Positions 37,346 to 45,120 of a stretch of 64,000 nucleotides of DNA are shown in pieces. This DNA is from Psychroserpens burtonensis DSM 12212. Lineage in GTDB: Bacteria; Bacteroidota; Bacteroidia; Flavobacteriales; Flavobacteriaceae. Each line of letters opens with the position of its first letter. Within the stretch, counting starts at the first letter, position 1. Location: the NCBI RefSeq assembly GCF_000425305.1, contig NZ_AUDE01000017.1:1-64000 (forward strand), in the 5' to 3' direction. A program made the position numbers and the translations under genes. The notes under the pieces are model-generated. The model saw only the letters and a program-made list of their open reading frames with translations. It was not told the DNA's origin and did not search any database.

Positions 37346-37353
37346 CAAACATA
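37346..37353 (-). promoter_or_regulatory. suf operon -7 box
   Basis: On the minus strand TATGTTTG matches TAnnTTTG and lies 30 bp before the sufA ATG. No -33 TTTG is found at normal spacing. No clear IscR- or Fur-type palindrome is seen in the gap. Confidence 0.5.
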
Positions 37354-37474
37354 CGACATAAGTCTATTTTTACCATACGTCCTAACATAATATTAGTAAA
37401 TGACTGCATAAGAAATTGTAATGCATAAAAATTAATCTGGCATCAGTTAAAAGGAATAAAATAATGTTGATTTT

Positions 37475-37714
37475 TTACACGGAAATGTGCCTTCGAGAAT
37501 ACTGACTTTGTAAAATAAAAAGTTCCTGTAAAGCGGTTCTAATTTCTTTATTTTTAAAAGGATACATATTTAAATTATCAAGATCGCAGTCGTCTTGATT
37601 AGACTGGCAAGTGACACAAGCTAATACATGTGCTTTTTTTGTTTTTCTTGAGGTATACCTTAGGTTATGTCCAAAAATGGAACACAACAACCGATTAGTA
37701 GTAGTTCTTTGCAT
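37475..37714 (-). CDS. Small C-x4-H/CxxC protein, divergent family member
   Basis: 79 residues. LLCSIFGHNL (C-x4-H) and CVTC form a possible four-ligand zinc site. The C-terminal half (NKEIRTALQEL) is helical, like the EIN...L segment of the three similar proteins at 38920-39878. It lacks the TT-G-LT segment of those proteins, so it is the most divergent of the four. It stands alone between sufA and thiL. Function unknown; a small nucleic-acid-binding or regulatory protein is possible. Confidence 0.7.
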   Translation of the reverse strand: MQRTTTNRLLCSIFGHNLRYTSRKTKKAHVLACVTCQSNQDDCDLDNLNMYPFKNKEIRTALQELFILQSQYSRRHISV

Positions 37715-37864
37715 AGTAGGTTAATAAGATTTGGGAAGACTAAAGTAACTCTTTTTTTTAAAAATACCGATTAAACACATTTTTTTTCGTTGAAATACAT
37801 ATTTTAAAATTTCTATTCGCCTTAAAAATACCTTAAATCTATACCTTACTACAAAAAAGCTGCC

Positions 37865-37872
37865 TATTTTTG
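37865..37872 (+). promoter_or_regulatory. thiL -7 box with almost no leader
   Basis: TATTTTTG fits TAnnTTTG and ends 4 bp before the thiL ATG. The expected transcription start falls at or next to the start codon, so the thiL mRNA is probably leaderless. No TPP riboswitch can fit between this box and the ATG. Confidence 0.5.
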
Positions 37873-37876
37873 CACC

Positions 37877-38929
37877 ATGATAGAAGATAAAAATCAACAA
37901 CGTACGGCATTAGAAAAACTTGGAGAATTTGGCCTTATAGATCATCTAACCAAAAACTTTGAAATCAACCAAAAATCTACAATTAAAAGTATTGGAGATG
38001 ATGCTGCAGTTTTAGATTTTAAATCTAAACAACTAGTGGTCACTACAGATTTGTTAGTAGAACATGTGCATTTTGATTTAAGCTATGTGCCCCTTAAACA
38101 TTTAGGCTACAAGGCTGTAATGGTGAATTTAAGTGATGTGTATGCCATGAATGCTAGTGCCACTCAAATTACAATCTCTATTGCTGTATCTAATAGATTT
38201 CCTCTAGAAGCTTTAGAGGAGCTATATGCTGGAATTGAAACTGCTGCCAAAATTTATGACATAGACGTTATTGGCGGCGATACAACCTCATCAACTACTG
38301 GTCTCATTATTTCTATTACTGCTATTGGTGAGATTGATGCAAAAGACGTGATATATCGAAGTGGTGCAAAACCAAATGATTTGGTTGTTGTTTCTGGAGA
38401 TATTGGTGCTGCCTATATGGGCTTACAAGTTTTAGAGCGCGAGAAAGAAGTATTTAAAGTAAACCCAAAGAATCAACCAGATTTAGATCACTACGCGTAT
38501 ATTATTGAGCGACAGTTAAAACCAGAAGCAAGAAGAGACATTATAGAGCTTCTTAAAAAATTAGAGGTTAAACCAACGTCAATGATTGATATTAGCGACG
38601 GCCTTTCATCTGAAATCATGCACATCTGCAAACAAAGCGAGGTTGGTGTAGCCATTTATGAAAATAAAATCCCTTTAGACCCACAAGTTATTTCGGCATG
38701 TGAAGAATTTAATATTGACAGTACTACAATCGCCTTAAATGGTGGTGAGGATTATGAGTTATTAATGACGATTTCTCAGGAAGACTTTCCAAAAATAAAA
38801 GGCAACCCAAACATAACTGTAATAGGTTATATAACAGAAAAAGCTAGAGGTATGAATTTAATCACTCGAGATGAACAATCAGTACCAATTATAGCGAAAG
38901 GATGGAACTCTTTAGAAAATCAAGAATAA
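37877..38929 (+). CDS. thiL: Thiamine-monophosphate kinase
   Basis: 350 residues with ThiL motifs: GDDAAVLDF, TTDLLVEHVHFDL, GYKAVMVNLSDVYAMNA (ATP/metal site), IGGDTTSS and SMIDISDGLSSE. The C-terminal LNGGEDYELL is the usual signature. It phosphorylates thiamine monophosphate to thiamine diphosphate, using ATP. It is alone, without other thi genes. Its 3' end overlaps the convergent small gene at 38920 by 10 bp. Confidence 0.96.
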   Translation: MIEDKNQQRTALEKLGEFGLIDHLTKNFEINQKSTIKSIGDDAAVLDFKSKQLVVTTDLLVEHVHFDLSYVPLKHLGYKAVMVNLSDVYAMNASATQITISIAVSNRFPLEALEELYAGIETAAKIYDIDVIGGDTTSSTTGLIISITAIGEIDAKDVIYRSGAKPNDLVVVSGDIGAAYMGLQVLEREKEVFKVNPKNQPDLDHYAYIIERQLKPEARRDIIELLKKLEVKPTSMIDISDGLSSEIMHICKQSEVGVAIYENKIPLDPQVISACEEFNIDSTTIALNGGEDYELLMTISQEDFPKIKGNPNITVIGYITEKARGMNLITRDEQSVPIIAKGWNSLENQE

Positions 38930-39138
38930 GATTTTTTGAATTTTAAGCGCTTTTTATAAAGATGCCTTAGGGTTCTATTAATTTCCTTACGCCTATCAGT
39001 TAAAGGAATTGTCTTTCCTGTATCACTCGTCGTAAATTCTTTATGACAACGAATACAATTATATTCTTTGACAATCTGAGTTACGTTTTCCTTAACGACT
39101 AGTTCGTGATTAAAAAACTTACAAAATAAATGTTTCAA
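38920..39138 (-). CDS. Small C-x4-H/CxxC protein, family member 2
   Basis: 72 residues: LFCKFFNHEL, then VKEYNCIRCHKEFTTSDTGK, then PLTDRRKEINRTLRHLYKKR. The order C-x4-H, CxxC, TT-x3-G, LT, EIN-x2-L and basic tail is shared with the genes at 39266-39535 and 39612-39878. It overlaps thiL convergently by 10 bp. The likely zinc site and basic helix suggest nucleic-acid binding, but no function is known to me. Confidence 0.75.
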   Translation of the reverse strand: MKHLFCKFFNHELVVKENVTQIVKEYNCIRCHKEFTTSDTGKTIPLTDRRKEINRTLRHLYKKRLKFKKSYS

Positions 39139-39265
39139 GATTTAAGAGTTTTAGGTATTTTTAATAATACTCAAAACGAATAAAAGTTAAAAATTTATCG
39201 CGTTAAACTATTACTAAGTATGTACTGTTACTAATTTTACAATAGATATTTATACAAATGAAATG

Positions 39266-39535
39266 CTATGAGAAATGAGGCGTGAAATTTAAAACCACAT
39301 CTTCATGTGTTTTTAAATTTCCGTTTTGTTTTATTCTAGCGACTCTTCTATTGTGAATTCTGGATAAGACAGAATTGATTTCTTTATATTTTGGAGTTAG
39401 AGGTGTTAAATGACCATTTCCACTTGTTGTAACTTGAGTGTTACAATGAGAACATTTGTATTCTTTTACGTGATAGGTAACATTTTTTGAGACTTCATAT
39501 TGATGTCCAAAAAATGAGCAGTAGAGGCTTTTCAT
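39266..39535 (-). CDS. Small C-x4-H/CxxC protein, family member 3
   Basis: 89 residues: LYCSFFGHQY, VKEYKCSHCNTQVTTSGNGH, LTPKYKEINSVLSRIHNRR. It is closely related to the next gene (39612-39878), with the same spacing between the C-x4-H, CxxC and EIN elements, and carries a C-terminal extension of about 20 residues. No clear promoter box is seen in the 76-bp gap upstream. Confidence 0.75.
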   Translation of the reverse strand: MKSLYCSFFGHQYEVSKNVTYHVKEYKCSHCNTQVTTSGNGHLTPLTPKYKEINSVLSRIHNRRVARIKQNGNLKTHEDVVLNFTPHFS

Positions 39536-39611
39536 CTTATGTTGATATTAGATATTAATTTTAGAGGATTCCTAAATATATGAAAACTAAATACTAACGT
39601 AAGGTTTTACC

Positions 39612-39878
39612 TTAATAAATCGATGAACTGAATGATTCTTGCTTTAAACGTGACATTCTTCGTGTATAAATGTCTGCTAAAATGATATTAATCTCTTCAT
39701 ATTTTGGCGTGAGCTCTGTGAGCTTACCATTACTGTTTGTAGTTAGCTGACGCTTACAACATTTACAGGTATATTCTTTAACGTGAGAGGTTACTTTTTT
39801 AGTCATCTCGTAATTATGACCAAAAATATCGCAATAAATTCTTAATGGACTCGTAGTCTTTGTAATAGCTTTTTTCAT
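39612..39878 (-). CDS. Small C-x4-H/CxxC protein, family member 4
   Basis: 88 residues with a 12-residue N-terminal extension, then IYCDIFGHNY, VKEYTCKCCKRQLTTNSNGK and LTPKYEEINIILADIYTRR. It has an extra cysteine next to the CxxC. Together with the genes at 38920 and 39266 it forms a tandem minus-strand row of three paralogues, with a fourth on the other side of thiL. The C-x4-H start recalls short prophage-type DUF1660 proteins, but the match is weak. Confidence 0.75.
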   Translation of the reverse strand: MKKAITKTTSPLRIYCDIFGHNYEMTKKVTSHVKEYTCKCCKRQLTTNSNGKLTELTPKYEEINIILADIYTRRMSRLKQESFSSSIY

Positions 39879-39930
39879 GGCAGTTTAGTTTGAGGACCAT
39901 AAATTTATAAAAAAAAGCAACTTAAAACGT

Positions 39931-40716
39931 TTATAAGTGTGTAAATTCGATTAAATGCTTAATTAAGTAAGATAATTCCGATTTATTTTCAATATAACTC
40001 ATATGACCATATGATAATTCTTTATATTGAATATCTGTGTCTTCAATTTCACTTATAATGAGTTCTCCGTCAATAACAGGATCTTTTTTTCCAATAATGA
40101 TAAGTTTATGAGCGTCTAAATTCTTAAAAAAATCAAACTTATCTTTTCTTAAAAGCATCCCTTCTTGACCTGCGATATAGCCTTGTGGTACCGTTTTTAA
40201 AGCCTCATCTATTGCCTTGTCAATATCCTTTCTATGAGTTACTCTACTTTCCGAAGAAAATAAATTTGCTACAGACATCCTTACCATACTTTCAAAATTA
40301 GTCTGAATCATTATATTCGCTCTCTTACGCAATGCCTTGCGCTCTTCATCATCTGCGTGATAGGTAGAATTCATAAGACATACACATAAAATAGCCTTTG
40401 GGTTTTTCTCCGCAATAGCTAGAGCCACATATCCACCCATGGAGTGTCCAATTAAACTATATGTTTTAAGTTTTAAATGATCCAATACTGCTAATGCAGC
40501 ATCTCCCATGTCTGTCATCGTATGACTGTAGCCCAAACAATCTGTTTGACCATGTCCTAACAAATCAATACAAATAACTCTTTTGTTTTTTACAAATAGA
40601 GGCTTAATATCCTTCCACATTGTTGAGTTAGCTAAAAAGCCGTGCAATAAAATGATAGCGTCACCTTGACCTTCATCTTCATAATAAACAGGAACCCCCT
40701 TATACTGTAAAACCAT
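39931..40716 (-). CDS. Alpha/beta hydrolase
   Basis: 261 residues with a complete catalytic layout: oxyanion region LLHGFLANSTMW, nucleophile elbow GHSMGG (Ser92), acid in GKKDPVID and catalytic His238 in YGHMSYIE. No signal peptide, so cytoplasmic. The substrate cannot be read from sequence; related proteins include esterases and C-C hydrolases. It has its own promoter box and is divergent from the serine hydrolase gene. Confidence 0.9.
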   Translation of the reverse strand: MVLQYKGVPVYYEDEGQGDAIILLHGFLANSTMWKDIKPLFVKNKRVICIDLLGHGQTDCLGYSHTMTDMGDAALAVLDHLKLKTYSLIGHSMGGYVALAIAEKNPKAILCVCLMNSTYHADDEERKALRKRANIMIQTNFESMVRMSVANLFSSESRVTHRKDIDKAIDEALKTVPQGYIAGQEGMLLRKDKFDFFKNLDAHKLIIIGKKDPVIDGELIISEIEDTDIQYKELSYGHMSYIENKSELSYLIKHLIEFTHL

Positions 40717-40721
40717 AGTGA

Positions 40722-40770
40722 CAAAGATAATATTTGAATAGATTTTGAACCTAAGTATTTAGTATATTTG
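40722..40770. promoter_or_regulatory. Divergent promoter pair, alpha/beta hydrolase and serine hydrolase
   Basis: The minus-strand TATCTTTG (40722-40729) ends 6 bp before the hydrolase ATG, giving a nearly leaderless mRNA. The plus-strand TATATTTG (40763-40770) lies 26 bp before the serine hydrolase ATG. Both fit TAnnTTTG. Confidence 0.55.
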
Positions 40771-40796
40771 ACCATAACTATTATAAAGTACATCTT

Positions 40797-42347
40797 ATGC
40801 TTTTAAAAAAATGTCTTGCCATTATTGTACTCTTTTCGTGCTTTAACACTTATGCTCAAATTGAAGAACAACAGTTAGATGAACTTATAAAAAAAACACT
40901 GACAACGTTTGATGTTCCTGGGATTTCTGTTGGTATTTTAAAAAATGGAGAAATAATCTATGCCAAAGGCCATGGTGTACGCTCACTTACAAATAAAAAA
41001 GACATGAATGAAAACACCTTAGTTGGTGTGGCTTCAAATAGTAAAGGGTTTACCTGTTTTGCACTGGCGATGATGGTAGGCGAAGGCAAACTTAATTGGG
41101 ATGATAAAGTACGTAAACACATCCCAGAATTCAAATTATATGAGGCTTGGGTAACTGAAGCGTTTACAGTAAGAGATTTAGTGACACATCGCAGCGGAAT
41201 GGCTCTAGGTGCTGGAGATTTAATGTTTTTTCCCGAAGGAAACAACTTTGACGTCAATGATGTGATTTCAAATGTAAAATATTTAGAGCCTAAAAGTTCT
41301 TTTCGTAGTGAATTTGCCTATAATAACAACATGTTTATCATCGCTGGTGAAGTCCTAAAACGCGTTAGCGGTTTATCTTGGGAAGAATTTATCGAGACTA
41401 AAATAATGAAACCTGTTGGCATGTCCAATAGTAAGGCGTCTTATAATCGTGTAATAGATCGATCTAATATTATTGATGCGCATACCAGAACAGACGGTGA
41501 AGTTGTTCAAATTCCGCATGACTGGAGTGCAACTGCAAACCCAGCTGGAGGGATTATAAGTAACGTTCCAGACATGTTAACTTGGGCAAAATTTTTAATG
41601 AATGACGGAGTCACTTCCGAAGAAAAAAGACTCCTAAGCACTGAGCAGTTGCATGAACTTTGGCAATTGCAAACGCCTTTAAGCGTGAAAAAAAATGACT
41701 CTTATGATTCTAATTTTAAAGGTTATGGTTTAGGTTGGTTTTTGACAGATGTAAAAGGTGGTCACAAGCAGGTTTATCATACTGGTGGATTGCTTGGTAC
41801 TGTAACGCAGTTTACGATGATTCCAGATTTAAATCTAGCCATCGTGGTACTTACTAATCAAATGGTAGGCGCAGCTTTTAATACGATTACAAACACCGTA
41901 AAAGACAGCTATTTGGGCTACGACGATAGAAATTGGCTCAAAAATTATGGTGATAGAAACACCAATTACATCACTTATAATGATAGTATTAAAAAAGCAG
42001 TGTACGCTAAAGTAGCTCTAGCAGCTAAAGACAAAAATTCACCAAAACCCTATCAAATTACTGGCACTTATAGAGATGATTGGTTTGGCACTATTACCAT
42101 CTCTCACAACGAGAAAAGCTACACTATAACCTGTGAGCGTTCCCCTAATTTGCAAGGCGAGTTATTGCCTTTTAATGCCACAACTTTTGTCGCTAAATGG
42201 AATAATAGAAGTTATGATGCAGATGTTTTTGTACATTTTACGTTTGACGAAACAGGAAACGCAACTGGCGCAACCATGAGTTATATTGCGCCAATTACAG
42301 ATTTCAGTTTTGATTTTCATGATCTCAATCTTAAAAAGACCAACTAA
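40797..42347 (+). CDS. Exported serine hydrolase (class C beta-lactamase/PBP4-like)
   Basis: 516 residues: signal peptide (1-20), a beta-lactamase-like domain (about 25-375) and a C-terminal accessory domain (about 405-510) of DUF3471 type. Active-site motifs are SNSK (Ser80, Lys83), YNN (175-177) and HTGG (328-331) in place of KTG. Such proteins are peptidases or esterases; beta-lactamase activity is not implied. The next gene (brnQ) starts directly after its stop codon, so both are co-transcribed. The pseudogene at 32187-32865 is a decayed relative. Confidence 0.9.
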   Translation: MLLKKCLAIIVLFSCFNTYAQIEEQQLDELIKKTLTTFDVPGISVGILKNGEIIYAKGHGVRSLTNKKDMNENTLVGVASNSKGFTCFALAMMVGEGKLNWDDKVRKHIPEFKLYEAWVTEAFTVRDLVTHRSGMALGAGDLMFFPEGNNFDVNDVISNVKYLEPKSSFRSEFAYNNNMFIIAGEVLKRVSGLSWEEFIETKIMKPVGMSNSKASYNRVIDRSNIIDAHTRTDGEVVQIPHDWSATANPAGGIISNVPDMLTWAKFLMNDGVTSEEKRLLSTEQLHELWQLQTPLSVKKNDSYDSNFKGYGLGWFLTDVKGGHKQVYHTGGLLGTVTQFTMIPDLNLAIVVLTNQMVGAAFNTITNTVKDSYLGYDDRNWLKNYGDRNTNYITYNDSIKKAVYAKVALAAKDKNSPKPYQITGTYRDDWFGTITISHNEKSYTITCERSPNLQGELLPFNATTFVAKWNNRSYDADVFVHFTFDETGNATGATMSYIAPITDFSFDFHDLNLKKTN

Positions 42348-43655
42348 TTGAATTCTAGAAAAGAACTTCTCATTACTAGTTTTGGATTATTCTCTCTATT
42401 TTTTGGAGCAGGAAATCTATTATTACCACCACTTTTAGGCTACAATGCTGGAGAAAATTGGTTTTGGGTTGCTATAGGTTTTATGGTCACTGCTGTAGTA
42501 ATCCCCATTATTGGTATTCTAGCTCATGCACGATTGCAGGGTACTTTATATGACTTCGGAAAAAAGGTGTCTCCTCAATTTAGTCTTATTTATTGCATTC
42601 TTATTTACGTGATTGCAGTTGCAATTCCGTCACCTAGAACTGCAGCAGCAACTCATGAAATTGCTATATTTCCCATATTTGGTTCAGACCCATTGTGGAC
42701 AAGTGCTATTTATTTTGCTTTAGTATTGGTATTTGTTCTTAATCGTTCAAAAATATTAGGATTCATCGGTAAATTTCTAACACCTTTAATTGTGATTATG
42801 TTGCTTTTGGTGATTGGCATCGGACTTTTCTCTTCGGAAATGTTAACCTCTGCATCCCAATTTGATACACCTATCGCTAAAGGGGTTTTAGAGGGCTACC
42901 AAACCTTTGACGCCATTGGTGCTGTCGTTGTTGGCGCAGTCATCATTATATCTATTAACTTTAGAAATAAAGGCAGTTTTGAAGAGAAAAAAACACTCAT
43001 TGCAAAGTCAGGTTGGATTGCAGGTTTTGGACTATTTATCATTTATGCTGGACTCATTTCGGTTGGTGCGTACTACGGATCAGAAATAAATATCAATGAC
43101 GAATTATCTAGCGATATGCAACGCGCAAATTTACTTAGGAAAATTAGTATCGCCTCTCTAGGTGGCTTTGGAAATACCGTTTTAAGCATTTTAATTTCTC
43201 TAGCTTGTTTTACTACCGCAGTAGGAATCATTGCTGGTACAGCAGATTATTTTAAAGGCTTACTTGAGAATTCACAATTGGTTTACATCGTTACAGCAAT
43301 TATTGCTAGTGTATTTGGAATCATTGTTGGACAGTTAGATTTCAATTCTATCATCATTGTTGCAGTACCAGTGCTTCTATTTATTTATCCAATCACGATC
43401 GTTTTAATTTTACTCAATGTGCTTCCCCAACGATTTTCAACACCTCTGGTATTTAGAGCAGTTGTTATTGTTACCTTTATCTTTAGTATTCCAGATGTAG
43501 TTAGTTTTATTTCTCCTTCGGAAGGATTGAAACGTATCACAGAATATATTCCTTTAACTCAGTTTAGCTTAGGATGGGTATTGCCTGCTTTAGTGGCTTG
43601 TTTGGGTATTGGATTATTAAATCCAACGGCTAATAACCAACTTTACGAAGATTAG
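42348..43655 (+). CDS. brnQ: Branched-chain amino acid transporter BrnQ (TTG start)
   Basis: 435 residues, about 12 membrane helices, with the family start ELLITSFGLFSLFFGAGNLL. It imports leucine, isoleucine and valine with sodium or protons. The start is TTG at 42348-42350, immediately after the stop codon of the serine hydrolase. The next in-frame ATG would remove the conserved first helix, so TTG is firmly supported. The zero spacing suggests translational coupling. A link between exported peptidase and amino acid uptake is a plausible inference. Confidence 0.93.
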   Translation: MNSRKELLITSFGLFSLFFGAGNLLLPPLLGYNAGENWFWVAIGFMVTAVVIPIIGILAHARLQGTLYDFGKKVSPQFSLIYCILIYVIAVAIPSPRTAAATHEIAIFPIFGSDPLWTSAIYFALVLVFVLNRSKILGFIGKFLTPLIVIMLLLVIGIGLFSSEMLTSASQFDTPIAKGVLEGYQTFDAIGAVVVGAVIIISINFRNKGSFEEKKTLIAKSGWIAGFGLFIIYAGLISVGAYYGSEININDELSSDMQRANLLRKISIASLGGFGNTVLSILISLACFTTAVGIIAGTADYFKGLLENSQLVYIVTAIIASVFGIIVGQLDFNSIIIVAVPVLLFIYPITIVLILLNVLPQRFSTPLVFRAVVIVTFIFSIPDVVSFISPSEGLKRITEYIPLTQFSLGWVLPALVACLGIGLLNPTANNQLYED

Positions 43656-43664
43656 CAACAACAA

Positions 43665-43691
43665 AAAGCCTAAATCAAATATTTAGGCTTT
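43665..43691. terminator. Bidirectional terminator after brnQ
   Basis: A perfect 11-bp stem (AAAGCCTAAAT and complement) with a 5-nt loop lies between the convergent brnQ and aminopeptidase P genes. Confidence 0.8.
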
Positions 43692-43713
43692 CAAATTTTT
43701 ATCAAAAACTAAT

Positions 43714-45006
43714 TTAAGAATTCATAATATCTTCAATCTCATCAGCTTCAATTGGGATATTGCGCATCAAATTAAAAGGTTCTCCTTTGTCTTGAATTAC
43801 TAAATCATCTTCTAAACGAATCCCAAAACCTTCCGCAGGAATATAAATCCCCGGCTCTACGGTAAATACGTTGTTGGCTTGCATTGGTTCTGTTAGCATA
43901 CCGTAATCATGTGTATCTAACCCTATATGATGTGAAGTTCCATGCATAAAGTATTTTTTGTAAGCTGGCCAATCTTTATCTTCGTTTTGCACATCGGCTT
44001 TATCTAATAGCCCAAGTCCTAATAATTCTGAAGTCATTAAATGTCCAACCTCAACATGATACTCCGCCCAAAGTGTTCCTGGTGTGAGCATTTTTGTTGC
44101 GTCGTTCTTAACACGGTTAACGGCATTATACACGTCTTTTTGACGTTTAGTAAAACGACCTGAAACGGGTATCGTTCTTGTCATATCACTAGCAAAATTG
44201 GCATATTCGGCACCTGCATCAATAAGTATAAGTTCACCAGCCTTGCACTGTTGATTATTTTCTATATAATGAAGCACATTTGCGTTTTTACCCGATGCAA
44301 TAATTGGTGTATAAGAAAACCCTTTAGAGCGGTTATTTAAAAACTCATGCATAAATTCTGCCTCGATATTGTATTCCCAAACATCTGGTTTCACGAAATT
44401 CAATACGCGACGAAAGCCTTTTTCTGTAATATCACATGCTTTTTGCATCAAATCAATTTCAACCTGAGCTTTTACAGAGCGTAAACGTTGTAAAATAGGG
44501 TTGCTTTTTGCGACACTATGCGCAGGGTATTTATCTTTTAGCCATTTGGTAAAACGGTCTTCGCGAGTTTCGGTTTCTACAGAGGCTCTATAATGTTCAT
44601 TGGTATTTATATAAACGGTATCGCATTGTGTCATGAGCTCAAACATGATTTTCTCCATGTCTTTGAGCCAATACACGGTCTTAATACCGCTAGTGTCTAA
44701 TGCGGCTTCTTTGGTCAGTTTTTCACCTTCCCAAACTGCAATATGCTCATTCGTTTCTTTTAAGAATAGAACCTCTCTGTGATTTTCTTTTGGACAATCG
44801 GGAAACAAAACCAAGACACTTTCTTCTTGATCAACGCCACTTAAATAAAAAATATCACGATGCTGTGCAAAAGGCATTGTACTGTCTGCACTTATTGGAT
44901 AAATGTCATTAGAATTAAAAACCGCTAAACTATTGGGTTTCATTTTAGAAATAAAGTTATGACGATTGTTGATAAAGAGACTACTATCTATTTTGTGATA
45001 TTTCAT
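43714..45006 (-). CDS. Aminopeptidase P family Xaa-Pro peptidase
   Basis: 430 residues: an N-terminal creatinase-like domain (about 1-170), then a pita-bread catalytic domain with the five metal ligands visible in LIDAGAEYANFASDMTRT (two Asp), GTSHHIGLDTHD (His), VEPGIYIP (Glu) and GIRLEDDLVI (Glu). It removes N-terminal residues preceding proline, using Mn2+ in the known family. No signal peptide. A weak box TACCTTTA lies at 45025-45032 on the minus strand. Confidence 0.93.
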   Translation of the reverse strand: MKYHKIDSSLFINNRHNFISKMKPNSLAVFNSNDIYPISADSTMPFAQHRDIFYLSGVDQEESVLVLFPDCPKENHREVLFLKETNEHIAVWEGEKLTKEAALDTSGIKTVYWLKDMEKIMFELMTQCDTVYINTNEHYRASVETETREDRFTKWLKDKYPAHSVAKSNPILQRLRSVKAQVEIDLMQKACDITEKGFRRVLNFVKPDVWEYNIEAEFMHEFLNNRSKGFSYTPIIASGKNANVLHYIENNQQCKAGELILIDAGAEYANFASDMTRTIPVSGRFTKRQKDVYNAVNRVKNDATKMLTPGTLWAEYHVEVGHLMTSELLGLGLLDKADVQNEDKDWPAYKKYFMHGTSHHIGLDTHDYGMLTEPMQANNVFTVEPGIYIPAEGFGIRLEDDLVIQDKGEPFNLMRNIPIEADEIEDIMNS

Positions 45007-45071
45007 GGCTGTAATTTTATAATGTAAAGGTAATTAGATTAAGCAATTTTATCGAATTATCGGTAAATTGT

Positions 45072-45079
45072 TATATTTG
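45072..45079 (+). promoter_or_regulatory. Promoter box of the secreted protease gene
   Basis: TATATTTG fits TAnnTTTG and lies 41 bp before the ATG of the metalloprotease-like gene. No -33 TTTG at the right spacing. Confidence 0.5.
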
Positions 45080-45120
45080 AGAGGAAATACACCCTTTTAA
45101 AAATAATTCAATTCCATACC

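Noticed and set aside
37715-37876. TPP riboswitch before thiL
   Set aside because: The promoter box ends 4 bp before the ATG, leaving no room for a leader, and no riboswitch-like paired elements were recognised.
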